DNA of 64,000 nucleotides, taken from contig NC_092014.1 of assembly GCF_042242105.1 (NCBI RefSeq), positions 4,403,874 to 4,467,873 of the forward strand. Direction: 5' to 3'. Source of the DNA: Pempheris klunzingeri (Eukaryota; Chordata; Actinopteri; Acropomatiformes; Pempheridae). Each line of letters opens with the position of its first letter. Position 1 is the first letter of the stretch. The translations under genes and the position numbers were made by a program. This document shows, in pieces, positions 1-13,822 of the stretch. A model generated the notes under the pieces. That model ran no database searches and was not told where the DNA came from. It worked only from the letters and a program-made list of their open reading frames with translations.

Positions 1-3000
1 AAAAACTGCTCAAGTATTCAATGTGGCACAGAAGTAAACAGTCTTTGGCAAAGAGAAAAAGGGAGTTGCAAGTCAAAGCTCACTGACAGGGACAGATGGA
101 GACTGAACAGAAAAGTTGCTTAAAGCATGCGTTTACAGACTCGAGAAGTAAATTGGAGGACTAAGTCAACACCTCTGTGGCACAGTGTCGACAAAAACTC
201 TACATCTAGAGATTTCCAAGTAAGGTGCTCATGGCAGGGCTGTCATTCACAATCCAAGGCCGGTGCAAAATGACATATAACCTGGTATCAGGAGCACAAA
301 AGCTGGAGCCTTCAGCAAAGGAAAAGTAATAAAAGAATTCTCTTTCATCATTTTCCCTACTTCTAGATAGGTTTGCATTTAGAAAAAGCAGGAGGGTGTC
401 CTCAACCCACAGTCAACTGTTACTGTATGTTTAACAATGGGGCGTGTCTGTAATGATACAGCTAGCTATCCCTTGGGAGTCATTAGGTCTTCTTCAGGGA
501 CTCACAGGGTTGAAGACCAAGGGGGTCAATACTGTTACCTGATGCCATATTCCAAGATAATGCCCTCTGCACATGTTGCTAAACAAATTCAACGGTGCTT
601 TCATGGCCACCATGGTGAGGTCAAACATATTACCTGGCCTCTCGATTCACCAGATCGAAACGTCATTAAATCTTGATGGGAAGTTCTCAAGCCAAGGAAG
701 CCGAGTAGATTTCTGTCTCTTTCAATCCCCCAACATGGTGGATGCATTCCTCAGTAAGGAATGACCTGATATGGTCTGACACAGGCCAGGACAGGTGTGA
801 CAGCTTTCTGAGGAGAATGGCACCTCTCCTGAGAATTTATTTCCATACGGCATGCAACAGCAGAATAATGGCATGTTTATCCAATGTGTTGTGTATCTCT
901 GGCCAAAAGAACTGCAGCTCATGGTTCCTGAGTGGTGAATCTAGAGTGATTTCTACTGTATTACGTGTTTCATGTGTTTCCACCTGTCATCATTTAGTTA
1001 CTGTATATAAAAATTTCAGTCACCAATAAAGTCCGACGATAGTCTGAAAGATTGTCGATATAAAGTCAGTCTCTTAGACGGTGACTCACAGAAGATAAGC
1101 ATCATATCTTTTAAGGTACCCTCAGGAGTTTTCTTGTAAAAAGTCATGTTTATATTCAAAGCTGCTCACAAAACCTCCCCTTGAATGCAACATATGTCCT
1201 AATACAACATTAGTAAAGATGTTTTTTTTTAATAGTTCATCATAGATCATCATAAGCGGTCTTGTTCTCTCCTGTCTTTTAGGTTTCTTAGCACTTTAAC
1301 ACCAACAACTGTAGATCAATCAATCAATGGCATTCTGTAAGAGTAAGAAAACCATATAGTTCCCTACAATTTGGGTTTCATTCAGCATTACATTGGATAG
1401 TTTATCCTGTTCTTATTTCTCATTTTCTTTTTCTTCTTGTTTTGTGGCTTGCATGCACTTTTTTTTTTTTTTTTGCATCCCGCCCTCTGCATTTGGTGGG
1501 AAATAATGTGAATAAATGCGACACATGTTTTTGAGTGTACATATGAGTTCTAGTAAATAGACCAAATGAACACAAATGAAATGGGGACCCACTAATCAAA
1601 ACACCCAGTGGTGTTGAAAATCTCCACCCGGTACAATTACACACAAAGCAAGCAACCACTGAACAAATACTAGGGACATAGACACAGGCACACATAAAAA
1701 ACCAACACAGCACTTTGGCTCAACAAGCATTTGTTCTGCGGCACAGAAACGACCAATACTAGAAAAGAAAAGAAAAAAATCACACGCACATGCATGCGCG
1801 CAAACTGTCCCAAGGCGACCCTCTTTACCCTTCCTCCAAGACAATATCGAGCTCTGCACTGCAGGTCAAACACACCTATGATTGGCTCATGGTCATTGGC
1901 CTGGGACCCCCGCCCCCTTGACACCACCACCTTGGCCAGAGAGCTGGTGTCCGACCATGTTGATTCAGTGGATAAGGGGATTAGATGGGAAAGAGGATAG
2001 GGGGGGGGCAGCTGACCTTGAGGGAATGTCAGTTTGCTCTGGTGCTCACTTTCTCACTGTAGCTCCCTCAAACACTTGTCCTGTATTTGTATAGTGATAT
2101 TATAGGCTGCATTGTACGGGACTGCACCATATGGGCTCTGCTGTTCTAGCAGCGAGCCTGTCACAGCGTCAGACTGCAACATGCTTTCTGGTCTCCACAA
2201 TACCAACAGTTTCCATCACATTTTGTTCTGCATTTCCAAAAATGATTAATAATTCCCTACTGTCTCTCTCACACGTAAACACACCTGCTCAGTGTCAGCT
2301 TGTTTAAGACACTGCAGCCAGCAGTAAAGGCTATAATAAACACTTTTTTTTTTTCTCTGTCTTTGCAATGTAGCTAGGCAATGTTTCCAGCAACAAAAAA
2401 CAAAACAACATACAGTGACAAAAGTGTGTTCAGTTGTCTCCTGGCAACAAAAGATACTCAAGTACGTCTTTGTGCTGCCCAAAACGGCATCAACCTATTT
2501 CCAGCCATCAAACAGCCATTGATATACTACAGTATTATGTGTTCACTGGTTGTGTCTCTCTACCACACACAAAAACATTCACTTACTCTATCCCTCCCCT
2601 CAGCAGCCGTGTCATCCAGTCATCCCAGGGACTACAGCCGCCGCTAAGCCACAGTAAAACCATACAAGCCCCATGAGCCACTGGATCCAGCTGTAGCGGT
2701 GCTGAATTGCTTTACATCAATGAGCTAAGCCACTTTCTTTCACAAAGCCAGAAGTTGGTGATTTTCCAGGACACATATTTGGAGAGTTGTGGTCGTTCAT
2801 TCCTGCTACATCTTAATTGCTTGTAGTGTGAGCACAGACAAAAGAGCCTGACGCATATAGAACGTGGAATAGAGTTGCAATCATCTTTTAAATTCTCACA
2901 CGTACGTAAATAGCCAATAAAGCCTTTAAGTCATCAGTGCACTACAATTGAAATTTTAAAAATGGCACACTCATTGACAATTTGGCAGCTTTGCAAACAA

Positions 3001-5550
3001 ACAAAAAACACAGGCATTCTTGTTCAATGCAAACCCCGAATGCATCATCTTTTGAAGGATCCAGCTCTTGAATTACAACAGAACATGACGGCTTTTGGTC
3101 TTATTTCCCACATCAGCTCCTTCAGAGGGGCCGGGATTCCACTGAGCGTGTTGGCTGTTGCAGCTGGAGCTATATTCCAGTTCCCTTGAGAATAAACACC
3201 AAATTCAATTTCAAACTGAGCGTGCTGTAGCTGTTAAGGGTTGTTTGTCCATTTCTTCAGGTACTATTTCTACAAAAAACATTTAGGCGCTGATTGAGGC
3301 CCACAGCTCTCCAGCAACAGTGGTCCTTCCCATTCACGTAAGAAAATACACATGCAGTGCTTGATTTATGAGGCGGAACCCCCCCCCCACTTTGTGTGCT
3401 CATACAGAGGTGAATTATAAAGAAAGTGGTGATCAGGCAAACATGGAACAGCACTGCAGCCCCACTGAGGCAAACAGATATGTAATCCAATCTCTATTTG
3501 TATAGGCCAATTTCTTTAATGGTTGTCAAATAAATCCCTTTTGTCAAAAAAAAGTAGTGATCCATGCAAACTTGGTGTAGCATCACACTGCTATAGCCCA
3601 CAGGGTAAGAGAAATCCTGGGAAAGATGAGGTATCATCTAGAGGTACTGACACCTTTAGGGATTTAGATAAGAGAGGCGGTAGAGAGCGGTTTTGTTACT
3701 CAAGGCCACTGGTCCAAATCCCTGCACTGGCTGGCACAGTGAAGACAAGTGAGCCAAAACACCCATTTTATACATAGCTGCCTTATATACAGTACAGCTG
3801 ATTGATACATCCATGCCTCAGAATGATCAATGGCCAGAAAGCAGTTAAACCGGGAAACTATATGTTTATATGTTTTTATCCAGAGAAAGTCATAGTGTTT
3901 GGTGTTGCTTCACGCTGCTTAAAAGTCATATTGCTCAACACATTCACGACTGGGAGACACAAGGGGACAATGCGGTGACTGCTGAGCAGCTCCGCTGAGG
4001 CGGTGGAGAATTTAGTGCCTTGCTACAGCAGTGGCAAGATGAAAGTCTTAGTCCCTCTCCCACCAATCACAAATCTCTCTGGGGGTTTGCACTGACAGCC
4101 TTGTGGTCACAAGCATACTCCTCTAACCTGAGGGCTGCAAAACCAACCGTGTGAGCATGAAGCATCAGCTCTCTGTTTGAAGGGTAATATTAAAAAAAAA
4201 TACAAGTAAATGTCAGGTATTGTGTGATATCAAGATGTCAGGTTGCCGTCACAAATGTCATCCTTGTTTGATAGGCCAAGCATGCACAGGGGAACAAGTA
4301 ATGAGCCAATTACACCCCTCCTTCTGATCATTCTTAATGATCAGATGAAATGTCGTCCTCTGGGATTTTAATTGCCATCCTCCTCTTGCATCTTTACTCT
4401 TGTGCAATGGTGCACAAAGTGGTTTGTTTATTAGGAGGCAAACTGCAGTCAGTATCTATCTATCTGTCTATCTGTCTATCTATCTGTCTATCTATCCATC
4501 TCCTCCATGTCAAGCCTATCATGCATTTCTGTCACTGCACAAAACAAGGCATCAGATCAAGTTCAGGTTCAGTTCAATCCTTATAGCAAATTGGATCTAT
4601 GGAACAAACTTAAATATAAGACTGTCTATCCATCATTAGTTCACCATCTGTCCATTGTACATTAGCTAAAAACCTGCAGCACTAAACCTCATGGATTTGA
4701 GAAAAGGCAGTGGGTTACTCGAAATCAGTTGAAAGAGCGTCCCCTGTTGTCTGTTTGATCGCCTCACTCCTAAAAAAAATCAATTCAGACAGGAGTGCTA
4801 AGATCTGCCTAAACACCCATGTCGGTATAGCACTAATCCACAGGAATCGGGATCAATACTTTCTTCAGTATTCATTTTTCCCTTCTTTTAAAGGGGCCAG
4901 CATGTGCAGAGAGAGAGAGAGAGAGACAGAGAGAGGGAGACAGAGAGACAGAGAGAGAGAGAGACGCCCCCGGACCTGTTGACCCACAGCCGTAGAAGAA
5001 CAGAAATTCATTATCCACTGCGCGTTTGGACCGACCTGCTCGGGCGTCACGTAATTGAAAAGCGCCTTCACATGAATATTCCCTCTCTTTAATTACCAGC
5101 AGAGGCTTTCAAACCACGCAGCAGTCACACGAGAGACACAATACATGCTGCACAACGAACAGTTCACCATCCTCAGCGTATTAAACAGCGTATTTATGTT
5201 GTTTTTGTGTCTTTTGGCACAAGTTGTCATGTTTTTTTGCGATGCGTATAATGCAGGCCTGCGAAGTCTGTTTTTCTAATTGTCCTCTGGTTAGTGTCAC
5301 CTAAAGGCGGATCAGGATTTTCTTCATAGCTGGCAGCAAACAAGGTGTCAAACTGATGCTGAGAAGTGAGAATGCATTTCATGTAAACAATGAGAAAAGA
5401 CCAGCCCTGTCAGAATAAACCTTTAAAGTGATGGTAGGAATCCTCATCACAGACCTCTGGTCACATTAGACGAAGGCTTTTACTGCATGAATGCTTGTTA
5501 GATAAAAGAAAAGGGGAAATGTGGAGGAAAATGTTAGTTTTACCTTTTCA
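1..5550. other. non-coding flank, no gene recognised
   Basis: No reading frame in this stretch resembles a known protein, and none is bounded by convincing splice sites. Open frames are short and in low-complexity sequence. Visible contents are poly-T/poly-A runs (for example near 1459-1475 and 2343-2354), a TATC-type microsatellite near 4455-4500 and a GA-rich tract near 4906-4963. Introns or regulatory DNA of a gene lying off the left edge cannot be excluded. Confidence 0.5.
4455..4500. repeat. (TATC/TGTC)n microsatellite
   Basis: Imperfect tetranucleotide array alternating TATC and TGTC units. It is short and shows no sign of function. In fish such arrays often lie at the 3' ends of LINE copies, but no LINE body is visible beside it. 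Confidence 0.8.
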
Positions 5551-5555
5551 GACAT

Positions 5556-6129
5556 CAAAGAAGAGCGCGTCTACAGTTGTTGGGGAGAAGAAAAAGCCTG
5601 GTAATCCGTAAATGTGAGCTCTACTTTCCAAAATGCTTCCCCCCCTGCTCTCTGGAACTCCAGAGCCTCTGCTGTGCCTCCTCTGGAGAGCTTTGATATC
5701 CGTGCGATTTCCCCTTAAACCCAAAGCAAATATCCGACCGGAAGCCTTCGTGTGTTCAAAGCACTCCGACTGGACGTCTTCTTCTTGAACATCTTTCACA
5801 GTTTTGCGCAGAACTGTGTGTGACAGCGGTTCATGCACAGAGAGACAGAAAATGCGCTGATGATCTGGACACATGCGCGCACCGGACCCAGGATCCGACG
5901 GTGCGCTTCGGGAATCCACGTGTTTTCCCTGTCCTTCCCCCTCTCCTGTCCCTTTTCTGTTCCTGCGTTCACCCAAGCAGAGGGACTAATATCGACGAGG
6001 AGCCCAGAGACGCTATCCGAGCCGACCGGGGGAGTAAACGCTCCATCGGCGCAGAGTGACGCGCTGCGCCCCGGGGACTGGAGAGGTTATAGGCGGCCCT
6101 GGGTGGCGGGTCGGTGTCGCTGAACCGTC

Positions 6130-6183
<54 letters not shown>

Positions 6184-6720
6184 AGGGGAAAGATGGAAGA
6201 AGGCAGACAGACAGGAGCTTCTTCTGGCAAGCCCCTTCTGTTCCCCGTCTCTCCGCTTTCAATCAGTGCCCCCACGACCCCCGCAGGGCTCTCAGACTAT
6301 GTCCTCTGATGAATTTCAGGAGGAAAAGAGATGGTTACCGTCCGCCACCCCCACGGACAGCAGGCTTTAAACTACAGTCTCCTTCTTACGCAGCACGTCT
6401 CTCCAAACTCGGGTAATCCCTCAACTGATGCGCAAATGCGAGTTATTGGATCAGAAACTGTGGAGCTGGTGAACCCTGGCGGGGAGGAAACCAGGCGGCG
6501 GACACTCCACCTGCCTGTTGCGGTCGCTTCTCGGGTCCCCGGTGCATTTCAAAGCGGGGTGGGGTGGGATGGTGGGGTGGAGGTATCAACAGTTTGCCCA
6601 GTCGCCGCCTGAGCCCACGCACAGAACATCGACGGGCTCTGCGGGTGATTTCATCTCAGCGAGAGAGAAAAAAAATCTAAATCGGGACTGCCAGCCTGTG
6701 CGCCATGGACCGCTCTCCTG
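5556..6720. promoter_or_regulatory. CpG-rich island, candidate promoter/first exon of an unidentified gene
   Basis: The stretch is clearly richer in G+C and CpG than its surroundings, for example in the segments around 5866-6120 and 6395-6620, and has a GA microsatellite in the middle. On the minus strand a donor-like GAAAAG|GTAAAA falls at about 5550-5556, which would suit a leftward first exon. On the plus strand an ATG in a good Kozak context lies at 6704, but its frame is short. Neither strand gives a recognisable protein. Transcription direction is therefore unresolved. A promoter reading comes from composition only. Confidence 0.45.
6130..6180. repeat. (GA)n microsatellite
   Basis: Nearly pure GA dinucleotide run of about 50 bases inside the CpG-rich island. 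Similar GA-rich stretches occur at about 6950-6985 and 7110-7142. GA tracts are common in 5' untranslated regions and promoters, but nothing here proves that role. Confidence 0.9.
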
Positions 6721-7199
6721 TGATCCCTGTGATTGATGTGCACTGGAGAAACGCGAGGAAGGTGGAAAGTCATCACTTGTTTAGATTCAAACTGAATAAA
6801 CATCACTTTTGATATGTCTTTGCGTTTATTTCCACAAGCCCGCGGGCTCCGTGTCCCCGCCGGAGGATACAGGTGGGAGGCAAAAGGGGCCTTTGAGGTG
6901 TCGGAAATGAATATTTTAAGGGGAGGTGTGTGCACGCGTGCGTGTTTGTGAGAGAGAGAGAGGGGGAGAGAGAGAGAGAGAGAGGTGGGAATCAGAATCA
7001 GTGGTGAGCAATGCGTGTGTTTGCACCAGGAGGAGGGATGGGGAGTGACAGCAAGTAAGCGAGAGGAAACACTGTAAAAAGGAAAATCAGAAAGTGTGTG
7101 ATGTAAAGGAAGAGTAGAGAGGGAGAGAGGGAGAGAGGGGGGGACTGTTTTCTCCTATAACCCCTGTTTCCCTCCATAAAGAACATCTAACTGCCTTCA

Positions 7200-10100
7200 T
7201 GTGCATGACATGTGCCCCACAGTCAAACTTTCTCGGATCAGCACCACGGACAGCGACCGGGCACCCAAGCGGTGATCTGGACGCACTGGTTCACTTGTTA
7301 ATAATGTGGGCCATCTGTAAACCTTCCCAACTAGAGCAAAGAAATAATGGTTCCAGCGCCCATCACACTGATTTGTATGGCTCAAAGCCAGGGCAGTTGT
7401 GGGCCGGGCATGCTGCCCTGCACAGCACATGACATCCACCTTTTAGAGTCACCTAATATGAGGATCCAGTCTTTAGGGCAAACAAGAATTATGTAAAGGT
7501 ATTAAGAACCCAAACAGCCAGTATAAGGGCCACATAGGTTAGTTAGACCCTCCACCAAAGTAGCTATTATCTACAGGATAGATCATTTCAGTGAGGGTGC
7601 CTGCAAGCTTAGTTTAAAATCAATTCATTTACCTTATGACTGTAAATAAATGTCAGCCACCATGTTCTTTCACTGCCTCATTCGGTTAGGATAACGGATT
7701 ATATTGATCTTCAACAGGCACTGGAGTTCTTGAGGTCGTGACTCGGTATATTAAACTGAAGATACACGCATCAGTTCAAGTCACCTTGCTCTAATTTGGA
7801 GACAAAAACAGAATTCAGATACAAAGGCACACAAAAACAGAGAGCTGAGATATACGTTTGTCAGACTTTCTGCACATTTACTAATGTAAATGCTGAGCAT
7901 GAGCATGATGAGAGCACAGAGCTGATCTCCTCTGACTGAACAAGACATGACACTCCTGTGGCGTCTGGATGCTGGTCATCATCTTCTTAATCTCCATCAC
8001 AAGATTAGTGATATTTACAGCCCTTCAGTTGGCCGAGCAACCCCATTATCGCTGCATCTGTTTCCCATGGAGCCAACGGTTGCTTCACTAGAGCTTGTCG
8101 AGCTTTGAGGCAGTGGGAATAGTGCTAGCAGCAAATAATCGCAGTTAATTGCTGGATAAAAAAAAAAAAAGTCCTCTCTCCTCTCCTATGTTTCTGTGTG
8201 ACCTGGGTCATTGTGGTTCATTTAGTCCCTTCTCCTGCAGCAAAGGAGCAAAAATAGCCTGTAATCAAGCTAATAAGAAAAAGAAAATGATTTCTTTCTA
8301 TTCAACCATGTATATTCTTCTCTTTTTTGGGCCCCATCTCTGCTGGCAATTATGGACCTCTGCCAAAGGCCAAAACCACCCCTGAAAATTACTGTAGTTA
8401 AGCTCTTTTATTTGTCAGAGATCTAACATAGCCTTCATCTATTCTTCTTACTTAAACTCACTGTAACTAGTTAGGATGGATGGTCGCTACCTGCATTTGG
8501 TCTGCACTCTAAAACTGGCTGTGTCCAGTCCAACACAAACCTTTAACTCTGTAAGGTAAGTAAGATGTCAACATATTATATTCTAAAACATATAAAGGTA
8601 TATCATATCATATTACATCTCTACAGTGGTTGGCAGGTTCGTTGATGCCCACTACAAACCAGCAGTTAATTCACCAGATGCTGAGTTTTTTTTCTCTTTC
8701 AAAACCAATTTTCTCTGTTTGGGGACCAAAATCTGCCAACATCTTGGCATTTCAACACTCTGCGTCCTCTCCCTGCCTACTTTCCTTTTAAACCACTCAG
8801 CAATGAAGGGCAGTGAGTTATGAGCAAACACGGGCAGTCGAGACATATTACAATCCGCAGCCAGAAAAGCAAATGACATATCTGGGGAATGTGCCAGCGA
8901 TCTATCTGCTGTTGTACGTCCTCTACTGTTTGCCTGTAGAGGTTGATAGAACGGAGATGGACTATTCATTACAAATTTATATGGTGATTTAATCTGATTT
9001 TGTCAGCATAAAAGAGAATACAAGCATACACTCTTTTTATCTGGCACTAATAACACCATAACACTTCTAATAAAGACGTATGGTATATCATGGGAAGCAC
9101 AGCAATGGTGGTCAGTAGAAAACCACTGCGATCATGATGGAAGCACTTTAATCTAAACCAATCTAAAAATGGGTACCAATGGTAGCAGCAAAATTTGCAT
9201 TCCGCAACGTTTTTCAACTGAGACAACCACAAATCATCCCCTACTCTGATTTACATAAACTAATATGCATGGTTTGATCTCACATGACACATAAAACAGC
9301 ACCACCATTAAGTAAAGATAGTAAGAACGGGTTCAAACAAAGACATTTTATACTTGTGTAGTGGCTGTTACACTTCTGACTTTTGTCTTCTGTGATATTG
9401 AAGTTTAAGCTTTGAAAGAAAAAAAAAAAAAAAAAACTGAATCCATCTGGAGCTTGGATTCACGCCTGAATTGCTCCTGCGAGACCAAACAACGGGCAAC
9501 AAAAACACGAGTCCAGGTGATGAACCTACAGCATCGTACCAGCACGCTCAGACACATCCCCTCCTTTAACGTACACACAGCCGCTAACAGAAGCACACAG
9601 AGAGGCACAGCGGAGGTGACAGCATGGTTTATCAAAATCTTATTGGATTTCACCTTGTCCCCCGCCACCACTGCAAACAGAACAAGGAAGGTCAAGCGGC
9701 CTCCAAGATGCCGGTGAGCAATTCCACCCCAGAGGCAGAGCGGTCGTTGGGCACCTCGGTCACGTTCCAGCTGTCCGCTCAATGCCCACTTGTCTCTTTT
9801 CACATCAGGTCCTCATACATACCAGTGATGGACCACAGGGGATAGAGGAAGGTATATCACTGAATTATGGCAAGCAGTGTGACATGATAGAACACACCCT
9901 GATTGATTTTATTCTAAGCATTCTGCACACACGCTTGTCCAGAGCAAACTCCAAAGGAAAGCTGTAGTGGAATACGCTAAAAAGCAACAGGCGGTGATGT
10001 GAAGGTCTGAGTTACAACATCCAGAAAAAAAGATGAAACAAAGCACCTCACTGCCGATAGAATGATGGTAACGAAGCTTGATAGTTGAAGGGAATAAAAG

Positions 10101-12740
10101 TACTTCCTAAGCAGGTGTTTAGGAGCTAATGTGGGGTTTGATGTTTGATTTATCACATACTGTAAGTTAGCAAAAAGTGGCTGGACTCACATTTTTTGTT
10201 TTCAGTACTTAGTCTGACATTCAGTTCATGTTAGCGTGTTCTCTTTGGGAGGAACTGTTATATCTGATCCAACTACTCAGCTGTATATGTGGCGTATTTG
10301 CTCTCCTGACATCATTCTCAGATGACGTGGAAGCTGTGGTATTTGCTGAAAGGAGCAGTTTACACGTTATCAAAGAAACGTGGCACTTACCGCTGGTATT
10401 TCTGTGCAAAAAACTGTAAAAATCTGTTTGTTGCCATTTTTCGAACTCTGCCACAGGTATCTTATGTCTGTTCAGGCTACACAATGCCAGCCTGATAATA
10501 TAATTTAGACAAGAACAGGCACTGGATTCCACAATTAATCCCATGCAACAACCAATGCCACACCTGGTGCGCTTCACCACATCCTGACAAAAAGACTGGT
10601 ATGTCAGATTTGTTGACTACTATGACTAATTTCACTTCAGGAAGTCGTTTTCTCTTCTTGGGGGGGCTTTTCTGAGCATAAAACACAAAAGTAGACTTAT
10701 TTGACCACTGAAAAATATATCAGACAAATCCATAAAACATCATATTCAGTGTCATCATATTATTCATGTTCTTATTTCTGTCCCTATATCACACTTTTAC
10801 TAGCACTGCTGGTAAGCGCTACAAAAGCTAGTGCTTACTGTCATAGCGAGCACTAAGTGAGGTAAATAAAAATAAAGATGACATTCCTGGCAGGTTAACT
10901 TGCCACTAAGTGATGTTAATTTGGACCAAGATACATGCAAGCTTAAATGAATTCATATTTAAAAACCAAATGAAAGAGATTTGGCATCAACTACCATGAC
11001 AAAAAACGTGTCATTAACACACTCGTGCCAACATTATTTTCACAATGCCACAACGTTTTAAATCCTAGTAATTTATGGAGATGAAATGAAAGAATTGGGT
11101 ATCGCTCAACGTTGCTCTGCACACACACAAACAGTACTGAAGTCATGAACAGCAAAGTGCTGATCACAGATAAAGGACGGTCCCCTGCGGTGCAGTCTTC
11201 CTCAAAGTGAGGAGTAGCTGCAGTTCGTCCTCCACTTGGTCACCCTGTCACCCTGAGACTATGTGGCTGCTGCACTCTGTCAGTCTAGACAAGGCTTTTA
11301 TCATTGAAGTCACTTCAAAATGTCTCCTTGACGCAAGTCATCTGTTGCCAAAAGTCTTAAGTGTGTTATTATATAAAAAAAAAATTTAAATTGAACACAA
11401 ACCTGTAAAACAGACTGATTTTTTCCGAATGTGGACGGGTGCAGCACAGTCCGTGTTGACAGATGTCGGATGGAGCCTGCCTGATGGGCCGTTGAACGGC
11501 CTCAGCAGGGACATCATTGCAGACGACGCTGTTCCTGCTCCATTTCAACTCATCTGTGGTTCTGTGTCAGCTGGAGTGACCTTGATGTGGAAGTGAAGTG
11601 TCCTCAAAAAATTGGCCTATTCATGTCACACACAAAGAAAAAAGAAAGAAAAAGAAACTGGAGTGGGGTCACACCGACATGGGTCGTAGACTGCAGGTGG
11701 ATGGAGTTAAGGGTGGAATTCAGACACACTCAGGTGAGCTGCCAATCACAAAAAAGGTTACTTCCTAATATCATAATATACGGCCCAAGAGCTGTTTATT
11801 CCAAACCACACAGAGAACTTATTTTTAACAAATGAGATTCACTTCATAAGAAGCGATCAGTCTTAATATACACTTTTACAAACGCAGTTTTGACCGAAAA
11901 TCAATGACACCCACAAGGACAATTAAGCCCCCAGTCCCACAAAAAAGCTTAAGTACACACATCAGTGCTTTAAAGGTCAGCGTCCTCAAACACGGCGCAC
12001 AGACCCCAGTGTTGAGCACCGCTATGTACTATTTCTGACAGAGAAGCCAGACAGGTAGTTTGGTGTAGATTGTCTCTTTTGTAATCTTTAAAATGAAAAT
12101 TATGGTGGAGAGTAGTTTCAGTACTCACCCTGACTTCCTCCGTCACTTCTGTTTTATTTCACTTATGGAAGACAGAGGGAGAGAAAAGACAGAGAAGAAA
12201 GAATAAAACAAAAATGAATTGGAGAGAAAGAGATGATTGAGACGGAGTACCATAGTCCAAAAGTTGTTTTTAGTTGTTTTAAGGTGGTATGTGGATCACT
12301 TTCCAGTGTCATCCATAAGTGTGATAGCTAATAAGTCTAATATTTTACTTAATAAGCTTATTAGTTGCCTCCCTTCCTCCTCTTTTTCATAATTCCCTCC
12401 TTTTCCCATCATCACAGCCCTACATTGCAGGTAGCACTACAGTTTGAGCTCTCTATTACTTCAAAACTATTTTGTAATGAGTTAATGTATTAACCCGCAT
12501 TTAGACTATGCAGCTTTTAATTTGCTAATTCTTATTAAGGCTAAACATCTAAGCTAGCTCATAGGTTAGCTAGCTAGTAGCTTATAGCATTTTCTCTGTA
12601 GCTGTTTGTTTATAATAAGCTGTCAATAACCCTGATAAACTCTCAGGACAGTAAACAGAACCCTATTCACTACTTTTTACAGTGTGTCCCTGTGTACTGT
12701 GGCCAAACAGCCAGCGTTAACCTCATCAAAATAAAAAATA
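7200..12740. other. non-coding interval, no gene recognised
   Basis: No exon-like frame with family resemblance was found. The sequence is mostly AT-rich, with poly-A runs (8159-8170, 9420-9436) and scattered short open frames. A moderately GC-rich patch near 9470-9790 stays open on both strands but matches nothing I know and has no convincing paired splice sites. Confidence 0.5.
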
Positions 12741-12744
12741 GAAA

Positions 12745-13163
12745 TGTTTGTGCGTGGCCATCTTTGAGTTTTCAACCGACCTGTGGGGTTGTTTTTTTTT
12801 CCAGCGACGCCATTTTCTGAAAGCCGCGCAGACCGGAAGCACTTCCGCTGCAGGTACACACACACCTGGGCTCCACCACCAGGAATCCAGGACTTTGTTT
12901 GGCCTGATCAGCTTAAATCTGTGCTGTCAAAAAGACTGAGAGAGACAGAGTGAGTGAATGAGTGAATGAAGTGGCCCGTCTAAACTACCTTAGCTAACGT
13001 TAGCTTAATTGCTAATTGCTAATCGGACTAATGAGGTAGCTTGTCACCTTTGTAGACAGCTAACGTTGCGGTTAGCCTTAATACCAAGATGAGCTCTAGC
13101 TACAGTCAGCACCCTGGGCTTTAATAATGTGGACGCTTCTGCACAAAAAGGGGAAAAAAACAG
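12745..13163 (+). promoter_or_regulatory. candidate TATA-less promoter and first exon of an unidentified transcript
   Basis: Two YY1-like cores (GGCCATCTTTG near 12757 and CGCCATTTTC near 12808) and two facing ETS/GABP-like cores (CCGGAAG followed by ACTTCCG, 12833-12847) lie within about 90 bases. That grouping is typical of housekeeping, often bidirectional, promoters. On the plus strand a strong donor CAG|GTAAGA follows at 13163/13164. An ATG at 13127 opens a 12-codon frame into that donor, and a short upstream frame lies at 13089-13124. A minus-strand ATGGCGTCGCTGG start-like sequence also overlaps the motifs. No downstream exon was matched to a known family, so this could be a non-coding RNA gene. 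Confidence 0.4.
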
Positions 13164-13822
13164 GTAAGACAGCTCACTTTGTTAGTGTATGAATATGGCT
13201 GTTTTACCTGTTGTCAGTGGGCCATTATTCATGTTAATTTTCAGTACAGAAGATGCATCATTGTATGATTTTTCAGTGAAAACAAACATCTGTGGTGATT
13301 CACACATGAGTGGTTTCTTGTGGTTGACAATTATACTATTAAATCCTGTATTGTTAGTGTGTCTGCTGTAGATTTAGGGGTGTATAGGCCGCACACTGCA
13401 CTGATTTCATGTTATAATTTAGGCCTGTTGCAAGAACAGACATTAGACATATTGTTTCGGTATCCCCAAAGGTCCTATACAAGATTAAAACATTACAATA
13501 ACTGCAAACAACAATGGGTTATGTACTGATACAGTGGAGTACTGACTCCTGAGTCACACTGTATTACTTTGTGTTGTAATCTTCTCTGTTCTGTGTTTTG
13601 GCAGCCATGTGAGTGTTCTTCTTTTGTGGCAGCTGTGTTGAACCTGCCCACCTCCGACCAGCAAATGGTGTCGCTGTGCCTTTGGTTCCTGCTGCTGGAT
13701 CCAAGGATTTAAATCCAGGGAGTTCAGTCACCAGGGGGAACCTCAGCTTGACAGCAGCTCTTTTGTGTTTTCTGGCAGATTGTGTCTTGGTAGATTGTTT
13801 GACTTAAGCAGCACTGTGCATA

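Noticed and set aside
5548-5976. 142-codon minus-strand frame in the CpG-rich island
   Set aside because: No family resemblance. GC-rich sequence has few stop codons, so the length is not evidence of coding. The stop falls right before the donor-like site.
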